NCBI GenBank assembly: GCA_946894095.1
Contig: OX335661.1
Location: 186,001 to 250,000 of the forward strand
DNA: 64,000 bases
Direction of reading: 5' to 3'
Source: Incurvaria masculella
Taxonomy: Eukaryota; Arthropoda; Insecta; Lepidoptera; Incurvariidae
Under the pieces are notes generated by a model, which made no database searches, was not told the DNA's origin, and saw only the letters and a program-made list of their open reading frames with translations. This document shows positions 43,933 through 54,551 of this stretch, piece by piece. A program made the translations under genes and the position numbers. The stretch's first letter is position 1; each line of letters begins with the position of its first letter.

Positions 43933-44650
43933 ATCATCCTTACATCCTGAGAGACTTTTCAAATATATTACAATACAAAAATGAATATGAAATACAAGCC
44001 AATTTCAACTTTCCTTGTTATTTGGGAAAATATGACAGCAAATTCTACGTAATTCCGATTCAAAAAGACGAAAACTTGGAGTGTAAAGAAGAATTTTTAG
44101 AACAAGTTTCAAGTTACAGAGGTTACAGAAGAATATATACCGATGGTTCGAAAACAGTTCGTGGGGTCGGCTGCGCGATCTATGACGAGACAACCAAGAG
44201 AGGTATGGCATTAAGATTCCTAGTTCTGCATCAATATACACTTCTGAAGCTTTGGCAATTCAAATCGCACTCGAGTTCATCGAAGTTCAACAACACTATA
44301 CGTGGATAATAATAAGCGATTGCATGAGCGTTCATAGAGCCCTACAGAATACGAAACTAGATGCCAATACTCACTATGTCATACACCAAATACGGGATAA
44401 ACACTTTTCCTTGATACAGCAAGGCTACGAAATATGTTTTTTTCTGGATTCGCGGCCACATAAATTTGAAGCCGCACGATTCTGCAGATTATCTAGCTAG
44501 AACGATAGCTGACAGCAACCTGAATATTTGCCATATTAAGAATGTTGCCCTACCGCAATCGGAATTTGTAGCGAAAATAAAACAGGAAATTATCCACGAA
44601 TGCACCGAACAATGGAAAATGTCCAATACGAGTCGTTGGTACGCCCTGCG
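43933..44650 (+). pseudogene. ORF2 RNase H of the I-like element, copy 2, left part
   Basis: Resumes directly after copia with HPYILRDFSNIL. RNase H motifs: RIYTDGSKTVRGVGCAIYDE, AIQIALEFIEVQQ, IISDCMSVHRALQNT and HDSADYLARTIAD, the four catalytic acids being visible across two or three frames. It is cut at SRWYAL by the inverted Penelope arm. Confidence 0.75.
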
Positions 44651-44717
44651 AATTAATCTGGCTAACTATGGGTCTGAGCGGCATATCTGGCTTGTGTATC
44701 TTTGGTAGGCCGTAGAA
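44648..44717 (+). repeat. 70-bp inverted repeat arm at the Penelope 5' junction
   Basis: Exact reverse complement, as far as I can see, of 44784-44853, with a 66-bp spacer. Positions add to 89501 at both ends of the arms, confirming the symmetry. The right arm is in the coding orientation. Confidence 0.9.
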
Positions 44718-44734
44718 GACTATTCACCTATCCC

Positions 44735-45735
44735 GGTAGACGAACGTAGACGGCTAAAGTCGGACAATCCGCAGCCCCCCCGGTTCTACGGCCTACCAAA
44801 GATACACAAGCCAGATATGCCGCTCAGACCCATAGTTAGCCAGATTAATTCGCCCACTTACTGGTTATCTAAGCACCTTGCCTGTGTGTTGCAGCCATTG
44901 GTCGGTAAAACAACGTCCTATGTGAAGGACTCCACCCACTTTCTGCAAGTCTTGTCGGAAGTAACACTAGAACCCGGACATATCATGGTGAGCTTCGATG
45001 TGGAGTCTTCCACAGGAACGTTCGCGTACAGAGGTACGCGAACGTTCCTGTGGAAGATGCGCTGAAGAGAATAGAAGCCCTTCTACAAGAAAACAACCTG
45101 TCCGTGATGTACATCGATCTACTCAGACACGTCCTTAGCACTACATATTTCCTGTGGAACGATAGTTACTACGTCCAAACAGATGGTGTGGCGATGGGGT
45201 CACCTGTAGCTCCAGTGGTGGCGAACCTGTTCATGGAGTCATTTGAACAGCGTGCCCTGGACTCGGCAGCTTTACAACCGGCACTATGGATCCGTTACGT
45301 GGATGACGTTTTCGCAGTGTGGACCCACGGACTCACAGAGCTCAGCAAATTCCTAGACCACCTCAACTCCATACATCCCAGGATTAAGTTCACTATGGAG
45401 ATTGAGCAGGAAGGAAAGCTAGCATTCCTGGATGTATTAGTGATTAAGTGCGCCGATGGAAAGTTGGGTCATACGGTATATAGAAAACCGACCCATACCA
45501 ATAGGTACCTTCATGCATCCTCACATCACCACCCGGCACACTTACAATCGGTACCAAAATCACTTCTACAGAGAGCGGAACGTCTTTGTGATCCACTACA
45601 CATTGCTGCGGAAATTAAATTCATTGAGACAGTGCTGCAAGGCAATGGTTATAAGGCAAGAGATTGGAGAACCAGAAGGAAAGAACGACAACCACAGTAT
45701 GACGTCAAGAGGCTTTCAGTTCAGTTTCAGTTTCT
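44735..45735 (+). pseudogene. Penelope reverse transcriptase, one break at a palindrome
   Basis: Visible motifs: [45 protein letters not shown], then after the palindrome [40 protein letters not shown], and the catalytic YVDD (IRYVDDVFAVW). The C-terminal part FLDVLVIKCADGKLGHTVYRKPTHTNRYLH matches Penelope RTs, which resemble telomerase RT. The frame is cut near DVKRLS by the CR1-like 3' tail. The N-terminus is lost by truncation. Confidence 0.85.
45006..45057. repeat. 24-bp palindrome arms with a 4-nt loop inside Penelope RT
   Basis: Arms 45006-45029 and 45034-45057 are perfect inverse complements around AGAG. The right arm carries the expected coding (TNVPVEDA); the left arm replaces the bases that should encode LF of the RT motif DVxSLFTNVP, and breaks the frame. 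Confidence 0.92.
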
Positions 45736-46317
45736 TTATTTCCTCCATTAGATGTATATTACACACTCGGATTCGTCATTTTTTTTTCCTGTCGGTTCGA
45801 TTACTTCTGGCGAAGAAGAGCCGACAAGAAACTTCGTCAGGTTGGTCATTGTATTATTATTTTTTCCAGTGATACTTACAAACTAGTTTACAATGATTGA
45901 TTGATTACTACTGCTCACAAAGAACATTATTATAAGAACATTATATACATTGGTGAGGAGCAAACTCTTGACTACTATAATGACATCTTATTCTAAATTA
46001 ATAGGAATTATGATCTAAATTATTCAGGTGTAAAAAGCCATCGTCATTTTTGATACAAGGTAATATCAAATTAAATATAAGTTAGTAAATAAACAAATTC
46101 ATACTACAATGTAGTACCCATGTCAGAGAAAATAATAATAGAAAATAATAATAATAATAAAAAAAATTAATTGGTAGTACCGTGTTAGGTACCCGGTCAA
46201 GTATGTAGTCATGAGCTTTAATTTAAACAAGTTTTCTATATAAGAAGGATTCCTGGATAGTGTAGTAGCTTTTTTTTATTAATACTGATTTCAATTTGCT
46301 CTTAAAACATTTATCTC

Positions 46318-48180
46318 CTAATTTCCTAATCTCCTCTGGAATTTTGTTGTATAACCTAATACTATTGCATATAAAACTTTTTGAAAATTTTGATGACCTA
46401 TGCTTAACATATTGTGAAAATCAGTTTTATGTCTAGTATCGTAGTCATGTACATCAGCATTTAAGGTATTATGGTGCTTATATTTCCTAGCATGGCAGAT
46501 ATTTTGATACACATATGCGCTAGGTAGGGTCATAATTCCTATTTCGCTGAATACATTCCTACAAGAATCTATAGCTTTCATGCTAAGAATACAACGCAAG
46601 GCTCTTTTTTGCAAGACAAATATTCTATTTGCTTCTGCTGCATTTCCCCAAAACATTAGTCCATACAACATGAGACTATCGAAGTAAGCAAAGTAGACAG
46701 TTTTTGCAGCTTGCGTGCCACAGAGTTCCTTGATTTTTTTAATGGCATAACAGGCTGAGCTCAGTTTACCAGCAAGACTGTCTATGTGGGGTTTCCAGCA
46801 GAATCTATTGTCAATTATTAATCCCAGAAAAGTTAATTCATTAGCCATGTTTAACGATAATTTCTCTACAGTATTGGTTACGTCTTCATTATTTTTACGC
46901 CTATGTGCCCCAAGAACAAAATGCATTACATTCGTTTTATTAGTATTTAACAATAGATTATTGTGTTCAAACCATGATGTGAGCGACTTAATTACTGACA
47001 AGAAAACCTCCCGTAGTTCAATTATATTTTTGTTTTTCAATACTACTGAGATGTCATCTGCAAACATAACTAGTTCTGTGTCTTGCCCGATTGAACCGGA
47101 AATGTCATTCACATAAATCAGAAAGAATAATGGACCAAGGATAGAGCCTTGCGGTACTCCTATTGTAACAGGGTCAACATCCGATTTTATACCACTGACC
47201 TCACATATTTGTTTTCTGTTTTCTAGGTATGTTTCACATAAACGTAGCTCTTTTTCTCTTACTCCATAATACTCTAATTTTAATAACAATATATCATGTC
47301 TTACACAGTCAAATGCCTTTGATAAGTCACAGAAAATGCCATATGTGTGCTGAGAATCATCCAAAGATGTTAATAAAGTTTTTATCATAGATGCAATGGC
47401 ATCTCCTGTTGACTTACCTTTGCGAAATCCAAATTGTCTGAAATTTAGTAGATCGTGTTTAGTGAAGAAGTGAGTCAAACGTTTTTCCATAACTTTTTCA
47501 AAAACTTTGCTGAAAACTGGTAGTAAGGAGACCGGACGGTAATTCTCAACATTATTGTGACATCCTTTTTTATATAATGGTATGACCTTTGCTATTTTGA
47601 GGGAATCGGGAAATGTGCCATTTTCTAGACATTGATTTATAACTTGTTTTAGAGGATTTAAGACACCTGTTAATGACTTTAGTAATTTGGGGGAAATATT
47701 CCAAAGATCTTGAGAACGTTTAGACTTAAGGTCTCTAAGAATGTTTTTAACTTCTAAGTATGTGACAGGACCGAAAGTAACTGATGCAGTGCTACGTGCT
47801 GTATAATCCTGCAGGTGATTTAATGCTAACTGTGTGTTGGAGTAAATTTTATTTGTTGAGGTTTTAGCCACTGAAGTGAAGTATTTATTGAAGTAATTTG
47901 CAATCTTACAACCATCAGATACAATGTCTGCCCCAATTTTTAATTTGAGTTGAGTATTTTCAAGAATAGGTGCTTTGCCTGTTTCTTCTTTGATTATACT
48001 CCAGGCCATTTTAATCTTGTTTTCGGAATTTAGTATTCTCTCCCTTAAAAACAACTGTTTTGCCCTAATTGTGACCTTTTTAAAAACTTTGCTGTAGAGA
48101 GATACATATGACTTAAGGTCTGTACTTTTGTTTAATTTCAATAAATCATACAATAGAAATAATTTTTCCTTTGAAACCAT
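46318..48180 (-). CDS. CR1-like reverse transcriptase, 620-residue open frame
   Basis: Long uninterrupted frame. The true protein continues upstream (AEWATRGI precedes MVSKEK), so this ATG is internal. Motifs: NYRPVSLLPVFSKVFEKVME, FRQFGFRKGKSTGDAI, FCDLSKAFDCVRHD, TIGVPQGSILGPLFFLIYVN and the catalytic FADD in LVMFADDISVV. The C-terminus after TFLGLIIDNRFCWKPHIDSL runs to a natural stop at 46318. A one-base shift near 48195 separates it from the endonuclease end. RT itself looks intact. Confidence 0.85.
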   Translation of the reverse strand: MVSKEKLFLLYDLLKLNKSTDLKSYVSLYSKVFKKVTIRAKQLFLRERILNSENKIKMAWSIIKEETGKAPILENTQLKLKIGADIVSDGCKIANYFNKYFTSVAKTSTNKIYSNTQLALNHLQDYTARSTASVTFGPVTYLEVKNILRDLKSKRSQDLWNISPKLLKSLTGVLNPLKQVINQCLENGTFPDSLKIAKVIPLYKKGCHNNVENYRPVSLLPVFSKVFEKVMEKRLTHFFTKHDLLNFRQFGFRKGKSTGDAIASMIKTLLTSLDDSQHTYGIFCDLSKAFDCVRHDILLLKLEYYGVREKELRLCETYLENRKQICEVSGIKSDVDPVTIGVPQGSILGPLFFLIYVNDISGSIGQDTELVMFADDISVVLKNKNIIELREVFLSVIKSLTSWFEHNNLLLNTNKTNVMHFVLGAHRRKNNEDVTNTVEKLSLNMANELTFLGLIIDNRFCWKPHIDSLAGKLSSACYAIKKIKELCGTQAAKTVYFAYFDSLMLYGLMFWGNAAEANRIFVLQKRALRCILSMKAIDSCRNVFSEIGIMTLPSAYVYQNICHARKYKHHNTLNADVHDYDTRHKTDFHNMLSIGHQNFQKVLYAIVLGYTTKFQRRLGN

Positions 48181-48185
48181 GATAC

Positions 48186-48425
48186 CACGTGTAGCCCACT
48201 CTGCAAACTTTTATTGTTCGATATTTTTATGCGTTTTAGTGGCATATGCATATTTACATAATTCATGAAGGTATTAAAAAACTGTTTAAAAGAGATTTTT
48301 TCAGAAACCTTACCAAATTCAGTATTCAAGTCCATATTTAAGGATTCAATTCTATGCTTATTTACAGTTCTTGTCACTTTGAATGAATGTGTGACATTCA
48401 TTTTGCATTCATTTTTTACAGTTAT
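48186..48425 (-). pseudogene. CR1-like endonuclease C-terminal fragment
   Basis: Encodes HRIESLNMDLNTEFGKVSEK and FFNTFMNYVNMHMPLKRIKI, the linker between endonuclease and RT in CR1/Jockey elements. Upstream is Penelope sequence, so the element is 5'-truncated here. Confidence 0.55.
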
Positions 48426-49096
48426 CAACTGGGCGAGCCGCATACCTGCCGTACATCAGGGGAGTGACAGACCGTATTGCGAGGATACTGAGGAGATCCA
48501 GCATACCAGCCGTGCTGTATCCTCAACGCAAGGTCTCAGCCATGCTCCGATCAGTGAAGGACAAGGTACCATTACTCGCCGCTGGCATCTACAGAGTTCC
48601 CTGTTCATGCGGTAAATCGTACATTGGCCAAACGAAGAGGAGCGTCAGCACACGCATCACGGAGCACATACGGGCGGTTAAGAACAGAGATATCACGAAG
48701 TCAGCGCTGTGTGAGCATGCAGAATCTGGACCTGGGCACTGGTTGAGGTTTGATCAGGTGAAAGTCCTAGTACCTGAACAACGAAACCTCCCACGAATCA
48801 TTCGGGAGTCGATCGAAATCAGCAAGCACAAGAACTTCAATCGTGAAGATTCCTACCGTCTTTCGCCCATATGGAAACCCGTGCTGAATAAGCTGAAAAC
48901 TGAATTTCGGAGAGGTGCACCGACAACAGACGTCGAGGAAAACACAGTCAGCGTGTTTTGCACTTCACACGAAATTCGGACCGCAGCTAATCCTCAAGAA
49001 AATGTACGAGTGTTGCCATGGACGCTGAGAAGTGAAGCAAAGCGGCGGGTAGCCAGTAACGTGCCTACCTCCGTCGCGACAGGCACGTTCTCCTGA
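48425..49096 (+). pseudogene. Penelope GIY-YIG endonuclease domain
   Basis: Begins AAYLPYIRGVTDRIARIL, the linker seen in Penelope proteins. The catalytic GIY-YIG module is present: AGIYRVPCSCGKSYIGQTKR, then STRITEHIRAVKN, an SALCEHAESGPGHWLRFDQV segment, and the IRESIEISKH glutamate near residue 115. It ends at TGTFS before a TGA at 49094-49096. The endonuclease cuts target DNA for insertion. This part alone is an open frame, but it is separated from its RT by the CR1-like insertion. Confidence 0.85.
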
Positions 49097-49127
49097 AGAT
49101 GGAGCCCATGTGAGGCTCCGAAACGTC
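49093..49127 (+). ncRNA. Hammerhead-ribozyme-like core at the Penelope 3' end
   Basis: CTGAAGA (fits CUGANGA), a 6-bp stem GGAGCC/GGCTCC around a 7-nt loop, then GAAAC and GTC. Penelope elements are known to carry hammerhead motifs in their terminal repeats. I could not form a convincing stem I, so self-cleavage is uncertain. Confidence 0.45.
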
Positions 49128-49185
49128 GAGCAGCACGTCCTGCTCCTCACACGCGCGGTAAGCCGTCAAACTAAATATTGTAAAT

Positions 49186-49484
49186 ATTATGCAACAATTT
49201 GTCGTCTACGTTTCGGACATTGTCTTTTTCAATCCCATCTTTACAGATTAAACCTTATCGAAACCGCCGTATGCCCACACTGCACCTTAGCTGATCAATC
49301 CCTGGACCACCTCTTCTTTCATTGCTGTGCTTTTGATGAGCAAAGAGAAAAACTATATAAATGCTTAGAAATTACATACAAACAAAGAGAAAAAATCCCG
49401 CTCGACCTGAAAAAGATATTAAGTCAACCGACCAATTTTGAACCCGTATTTCTCTTTATACATGAGACAATAGAAAATATTTAA
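49186..49484 (+). pseudogene. ORF2 C-terminus of the I-like element, copy 2
   Basis: Host coding resumes after Penelope with YYATICRLRFGHCLFQSHLY, the zinc motif CPHCTLADQSLDHLFFHCC, and ends at ETIENI with a stop at 49484. It matches the minus-strand copy's C-terminus at 27905-28130. Confidence 0.75.
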
Positions 49485-49545
49485 CTACATGACACTCCAG
49501 AATGGACTAAAATCCATAAGATACAATAAAGAGAAGGCTGTATGG

Positions 49546-50974
49546 CGAAAGCTTTTGCCTGTCCATTAGATAAACAAACAAAAAAAACAGACTACAACGT
49601 CAATAACTGACGCTTATATTCTGTGGTGTTTTTGAAGGCGTCATTTCATTTCATATTATTTCATTTAGTCGAGCGGATTTGCGACTGAAGATGCCACCCG
49701 TTGGTGCTTCATTTTACTGCTTGCAGACTTGCTCCGTTCCAGCGTGTCGATATTGGTATGTAAACGATCTGTTCCCGCCTGTGAACCGTCGGTTTCCGCG
49801 CTCGTGACGTTCGGTCAGTCGAAAACCACATGTGACTTGCTTCGTCCCAGTGGGCCAGCGACGCACGATGGACCCGTCGAGTCGAGAGAATGTTAGTCTA
49901 ATATAATATAAGCGCCTATATACACCAAATGAGCATTTTAAGAACATTTTAAGCACTTTAAGTTACACCAAAGCAACATTGTGGCATGGCATGCCACATG
50001 TCATCACCTGCAACAGCTCTGCCAGAGGGCCTCCGAACAAAAAAGAAAAAGGTGGTAGAAAGGACAAATCCCACAAAAAGGTCCAGACAGCTCATAATAT
50101 TCCTAGCAAACTGTTGATGAATTTCTGTAGTAGTAGTTGGGACTTCGCATTTCCCACAATTCCTCAGCTGATTGGTAGTCTTCGATAAACTCCATGTATT
50201 TCTGATCCCCTCCATGTCGTAGTCCCACTCAGTCCACCGCGCTCGGATGTGCTCCGTTAATCGAAATTCTGTCGTGTTCCGTGTTTGGGTGCAGACAGAA
50301 GTCAACTTAAAGAACTATGACATCGCGTACCACATAAAGGGACAAAACAATCGCTCTCTAGATGTTATTTCAACATTCAATTCTCAAATAACTGTTGAAG
50401 TAGCAAATGGCGGAGCTCTGCGGAGCTAGTGTTGTGTCACGTATTACGTCTTTGCATGATTAATCGATATTTGTTCGCAAAGCCGATGATAGGCTGCAAG
50501 AAGTATTATGTCTAAATCAAATCATGATTAGAATTCATTTGAAATAATTATTATAAATGTAAATGTGTTTTATGTCACTGATGGAATATTCGGTAAATGG
50601 CATCCGTGATACTCATTTTTTTTATGTTTATTGTGTTTAGTGTATTTTTGAACTGAGTGGGTTCCGGCACTTACCTAATACAATTGGTCCCACTGAATTT
50701 CTTCTTGTGCTTGTCGTAAGAGCTAACCAAGGAAGCACTGAATAACTGGCCAAAGAGTAATGGTGTCTGATAACTTTACACTAATGCCAAATTACAAATA
50801 TAATTTCTATTATAGTTAAATAATTCAATGCAAACAAATGGTGGAAGTTCTTGATTGACACAGTTGAATGCTTTATACAGAATGTCGTAATGGCCAGTAC
50901 ATTAAATTTGGGAAATGATTAGTGGGATTGAAACAAAAAAGTTTAATAATCCTCTAAATCCTAATCTTCTAAAT
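49546..50974. other. Mostly non-coding; weak MADF-like relic
   Basis: No clear gene. On the minus strand 50100-50207 encodes KYMEFIEDYQSAEELWEMRS and PNYYYRNSST, which resembles the start of a MADF DNA-binding domain, followed by a stop. The rest is AT-rich and unassigned. Confidence 0.3.
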
Positions 50975-51199
50975 AAAAACCGGCCAAGTGCGTGTCGGAC
51001 TCGCACACGAAGGGTACCGTACCATCGTACAAAATTTAACACAAAAAAATCAAGTTTTATAGGACCCCCCTTTATTTTTTATTTCACCTATTTGTTGTTA
51101 TAGCGACAAAATAAATACACACTCAGTAAAAATTTCAGATGCCTACCTATTACGGTTCCGGTTCCGTTTTCACCCTTTGGGTACGGAACCCTAAAAATT
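50975..51199 (-). repeat. Interspersed lepidopteran repeat, copy 2 (shortened)
   Basis: Begins AAAACCGGCCAAGTGCGTGT and ends GGGTACGGAACCCTAAAAA, inverted relative to copy 1; about 100 bp shorter, lacking the CCGT-rich middle. Confidence 0.8.
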
Positions 51200-51720
51200 A
51201 TACTCTCCATACAAAGTAATTCAATAATTTAGTTTAAAAAGAATCAAATGTTCCGTAAGAACGTGGGAATGTTGTATATACTTAGACATGGATGGCCAAT
51301 ATCACACCTACTGTCATGACATTGGCCTGATACGCCACGTGGCATCTAGGTTCCATGCCAAGACCTGCCGAACGCATGGTTACAGCGTCGCGTCAAATTA
51401 CACTAGACAAAACATAAATTTAAAATTTGTATATCTCGGTAACTAGACACGTTAGAGAAAAGAAATATTAACTTTTTGTCTTAGAACATGAGTATTACGC
51501 TGATGAAATTAATGTACTGGCCGTACCGATATAACCCTGTATAGATCACAGAATATTCCCAAGCTTCCTATATTTTTAGGAAAACAGTATTATTTTATGC
51601 AATTTATCGCGGTTTAGAAACTTTTTTGAAAAATTTAGAAAGATAAAGATTAAGAAAGAATTAAATATTAAGAAAGGTAAATATTAAGAAAGAATTTATT
51701 ATATTAATTAATTAAGAAAG

Positions 51721-51825
51721 AAAAACCGGCTAAGTGCGAGTCGCACTCGCTCACGAAGGGTTCCGTACCATCGTACAAGATTTAACACCAAAAATCAAGT
51801 TTTTTGTATGGGGGCATAGGCACGG
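51721..51825 (-). repeat. Interspersed lepidopteran repeat, copy 3 (fragment)
   Basis: Only the CCGGCTAAGTGCGAGTCG end plus about 80 bp remain. Confidence 0.75.
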
Positions 51826-52149
51826 CACGGGCCCTAAAAACTACCAACCCAACTGAAACGCACATGCTACATGCAAACTTAGTTGCGGACGTATTGGAGG
51901 ACTTTTGTGGGCGATAACTGACTTGGCAAATGCATTTTTAGAGCACATTTGCGCGTGTTGGCGATGTTTCGACTGTTTGGTGTATGACGTGCACCGGATT
52001 GCCATACAATTATATGGTCACTTTGACCATACGACAGAGACGCTATTTCGAACTCAACTTCTTTCTTTCTCTTCAATGGGTATACCCGTGTCGAATGTCA
52101 GGGTAATTGTAAGAAAAAAACCGCCTTAATATTTTTTTTTTCCAGATTC

Positions 52150-52640
52150 AAATTTTGGAGTTATTTATTTATTTATTTTATATAGGACAGGCAGCCTAGG
52201 CTGATGTGTCTACATTGAGTACATAGTTCATTGATGTATTGACAGATTATTATTTTTTCCACTTAATCGGTTTCAGTTCACTTAGTTACTAATTAAAAAA
52301 ATGTATTTATTAAGATAAGCGTCCAAACTGTTCTTAAATTGATTAGTGTTGTTTGTACTGATAATGTCCTCTGGAAGTTGGTTCCAATTGTCGACCACTC
52401 TGTTGGTTATGAAGTGCTTCCGTGTGTTGGTTTTGTGTTCTGTTTTATTCAATTTTAGAGTGTGGCCAGCAGGTGAGTGTTATGATTACGAGTGAACATT
52501 TCCTTCGTTGTTTCACAGCTGTTTTTCCCAGTAAGCATTTTATACACTTCAATTAAATTGCTTCGCATCCGTCTTTGGTGCAGGGTTGGTAGTTTGAGGG
52601 CCTTCAATGTTCATAGGGAGGTTTTTAGCTGCCGAGGGAT
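52150..52640 (-). mobile_element. CR1/L2-like non-LTR 3' end
   Basis: Minus strand encodes LHQRRMRSNLIEVYKMLTGK, MFTRNHNTHLL, then in another frame HFITNRVVDNWNQLPEDIIS and NQFKNSLDAYLNKY, the C-terminal signature of L2/CR1 RTs. It ends in an (AATA)n tail near 52162-52180. Strongly 5'-truncated, one frameshift. Confidence 0.75.
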
Positions 52641-52662
52641 TTTTGTAAACTTTTGTTGTCCT

Positions 52663-52959
52663 TTTTTAGGGTTCCGTACCCAAAGGGTGAAAACGGAACC
52701 CTATTACTAAGCCTCCGCTGTCCGTCCGTCCGTCCGTCCGTTACAGGGCTGTATCTCATGAACCATAATAGGTAGGCAGCTGAAATTTTCACAGAGTGTG
52801 TATTTATTTTGCCGCTATAACAACAAATAGGCAAAATAAAAATATAATAAAAATTAAAGGGGGGCCCCATACAAAAAACGAGATTGTTTTGTGTTAAATC
52901 TTGTACGATGGTACGGAATCCTTCGTGTACGAGTCCGACTCGCTCTTGGCCGGTTTTTA
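52663..52959 (+). repeat. Interspersed lepidopteran repeat, copy 4 (full length)
   Basis: TTTTTTAGGGTTCCGTACCC to CGCTCTTGGCCGGTTTTT, with CCGT repeats near 52720. Directly abuts the CR1/L2-like fragment. Confidence 0.85.
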
Positions 52960-53938
52960 AATAGACTTATATCTTTAATGAAGTAGGGTTGTTTCAATGT
53001 GGATGTCACTGAAACTTAAATTACTGAGATAATGGTAATGTCATATCCATTAAAATACATAAAATTATCAAAATATTCCAGACTATTTTAGCAAAATGGA
53101 AAATGTCGACTCGCTAGGCCGGAGTGAAAGATGTGCTTTTTGGTTGAAGATTGTATATTTACTGTGTAGAGACGGACGGGTACGGCACACATAAAGATAG
53201 CTGAAGACGCAGCGTAAAGTTACACATTATGAAGCTAACCGCTACATACATCCCTTCTTAAAATAAGCTAAGGGTGAAAAATATTTACAATAAAAAACAA
53301 AATATTTAAACTTTATTGCGTGAGCTGCCTTGAGTGCCATATCACTGAAGTATCGTTGGTTCAGTTCACTTATGTTGCACAGTTTCACAATATTGCTATC
53401 CGAGTCTCGTTGATGAGTCGGTCGTTTTAGTTGTGTGCGATGGACTTTGGTGCCGGCGGAGACAATGTAATAAATTGTAATTTAGCTAAATGGCAAAAAT
53501 CGCACAGTGGCGAAATTCTCTGTCATTGGACTTTTGCAAGGCCACAGAGGGCATTGTCTGCAAACTTTTGGTACTTAAATTATACATATAGGTTTGTTTA
53601 ATGCGCTTTTTTCTTGATTTTCGTAGGTTTTCTGCTATATATGCTGCTTGCTGCATGTTCGTCTCAAATGACGCAGTGGGTGATCCAAGTGAAAATGAAA
53701 ATGGAATTTAGATATAGCAACCATATTTCATAAAAGACGTCATCGTTCATCATCACCAATTGGGGAATGTTCAAAGAAAGTACACAAAAATCGCTCGACA
53801 GTTAAAATTATTTGAAAATAACACTAATTATGACTACCTTGGAGGAATGTCAGCCCGAAGAAGACTTAACACAAAAAAAGTACAAAAGACTTACTGCAAA
53901 GTATGACGATAAAAAATTGACAAATATTCATTCATTCA
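52960..53938. other. No gene seen
   Basis: AT-rich. A polypurine-like AAGAAGGGA next to TGTATGTAGCGG occurs on the minus strand near 53250 and could mark a degenerate LTR, but no partner was found. Confidence 0.3.
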
Positions 53939-54092
53939 AAAAAACCGGCCAAGTGCGAGTCGGACTCGCACACGAAGGGTTCTGTACCATCGTACAAGAT
54001 TTAACACAAAAAATCAGGTTTTTTGTATGGGACCCCCCTTTAATTTTTATTATTTTTTTATTTTACCTATTTGTTGTTATAGCGGCAAAATA
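53939..54092 (-). repeat. Interspersed lepidopteran repeat, copy 5 (truncated)
   Basis: AAAACCGGCCAAGTGCGAGT to about GCGGCAAAATAA; the GGGTTCCGTACC end is missing. Confidence 0.8.
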
Positions 54093-54551
54093 AAATATCG
54101 TGATAGAGGTCATTGTTGCCAACGGCTGCGTGCGCAGGTTAAATTCAATTTATGGCCCTGTTATCTGATGTAAGGTAATAGGCATTAAAGTTATACTTAC
54201 CACTGATTACGCCGATTATTTCTGTGCAATCATTCTTTTATGCGAAAAATATTGAAGATCTTCACTTTTATGTTTCAGGACAGGCGTATCGATGCCTGAG
54301 CTCGTCCTTTTAGTGCCTTCTCGCAGCTGGAAGCATACTTCCACGCCCAGAGCCAACTCCCATCAACCTCACAGCTGAGTAGCTGGTAAGGAAGGGATAC
54401 TGTAGTTACCGTGCAAACTCACACACTATCCAATCCAAGGTAATTTTTTTTATGTAACTGGACATGGATGGTTAGTACCAAACTCAACTAGGTGCCATGC
54501 CAGGACCTTCCTTATATTTTCCTTATATTGTATCATTGCCGCTTTAACTAT
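54093..54551. other. No gene assigned; one splice-bounded segment
   Basis: 54282-54386 is bounded by an acceptor-like atgtttcag and a donor-like CTG|GTAAGG, but all three plus frames contain a stop. It could be a non-coding exon or chance. Confidence 0.2.

Larger units (their letters stand above)
45720..48425 (-). mobile_element. CR1-like non-LTR retrotransposon inserted in Penelope
   Basis: Minus strand: truncated endonuclease end (48186-48425), RT (46318-48180), 3' UTR (45735-46317), and a short CTGAAA-type repeat tail near 45715-45735. Penelope coding lies on both sides (RT to the left, GVTDRIARIL to the right), so this is the innermost level of a three-level nest. Confidence 0.8.
44648..49185 (+). 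mobile_element. Penelope-like retroelement, 5'-truncated, with nested CR1-like element
   Basis: Plus-strand RT at 44735-45735 and GIY-YIG endonuclease at 48425-49096, the Penelope pairing. The left end is an inverted duplicate of the element's own 44784-44853. The right end contains a hammerhead-like motif. About 18 codons of the host RNase H are missing at the insertion point, so the target suffered a small deletion. A minus-strand CR1-like element separates RT from endonuclease. Confidence 0.85.
35320..49545 (+). mobile_element. RNase H-bearing non-LTR retrotransposon (I-like), copy 2, split three ways
   Basis: Same family as 27597-31453 but on the plus strand. ORF1 35439-36657, ORF2 from 36659. 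ORF2 is interrupted by a copia element (39328-43932) between RT and RNase H and by a Penelope element (about 44648-49185) inside RNase H. After removing both, ORF2 domains fall in the normal order: endonuclease, RT, RNase H, zinc motif. Many frameshifts make it inactive. Confidence 0.8.

Noticed and set aside
49958..50305. 115-codon minus-strand frame
   Set aside because: The MADF-like similarity lies in a different frame; this frame has no features.
53163..53249. Possible short LTR next to a polypurine tract
   Set aside because: No second copy, primer site or coding sequence found.
54282..54386. Splice-bounded segment that looked like an exon
   Set aside because: All three plus frames contain stops, so it is not coding as it stands.
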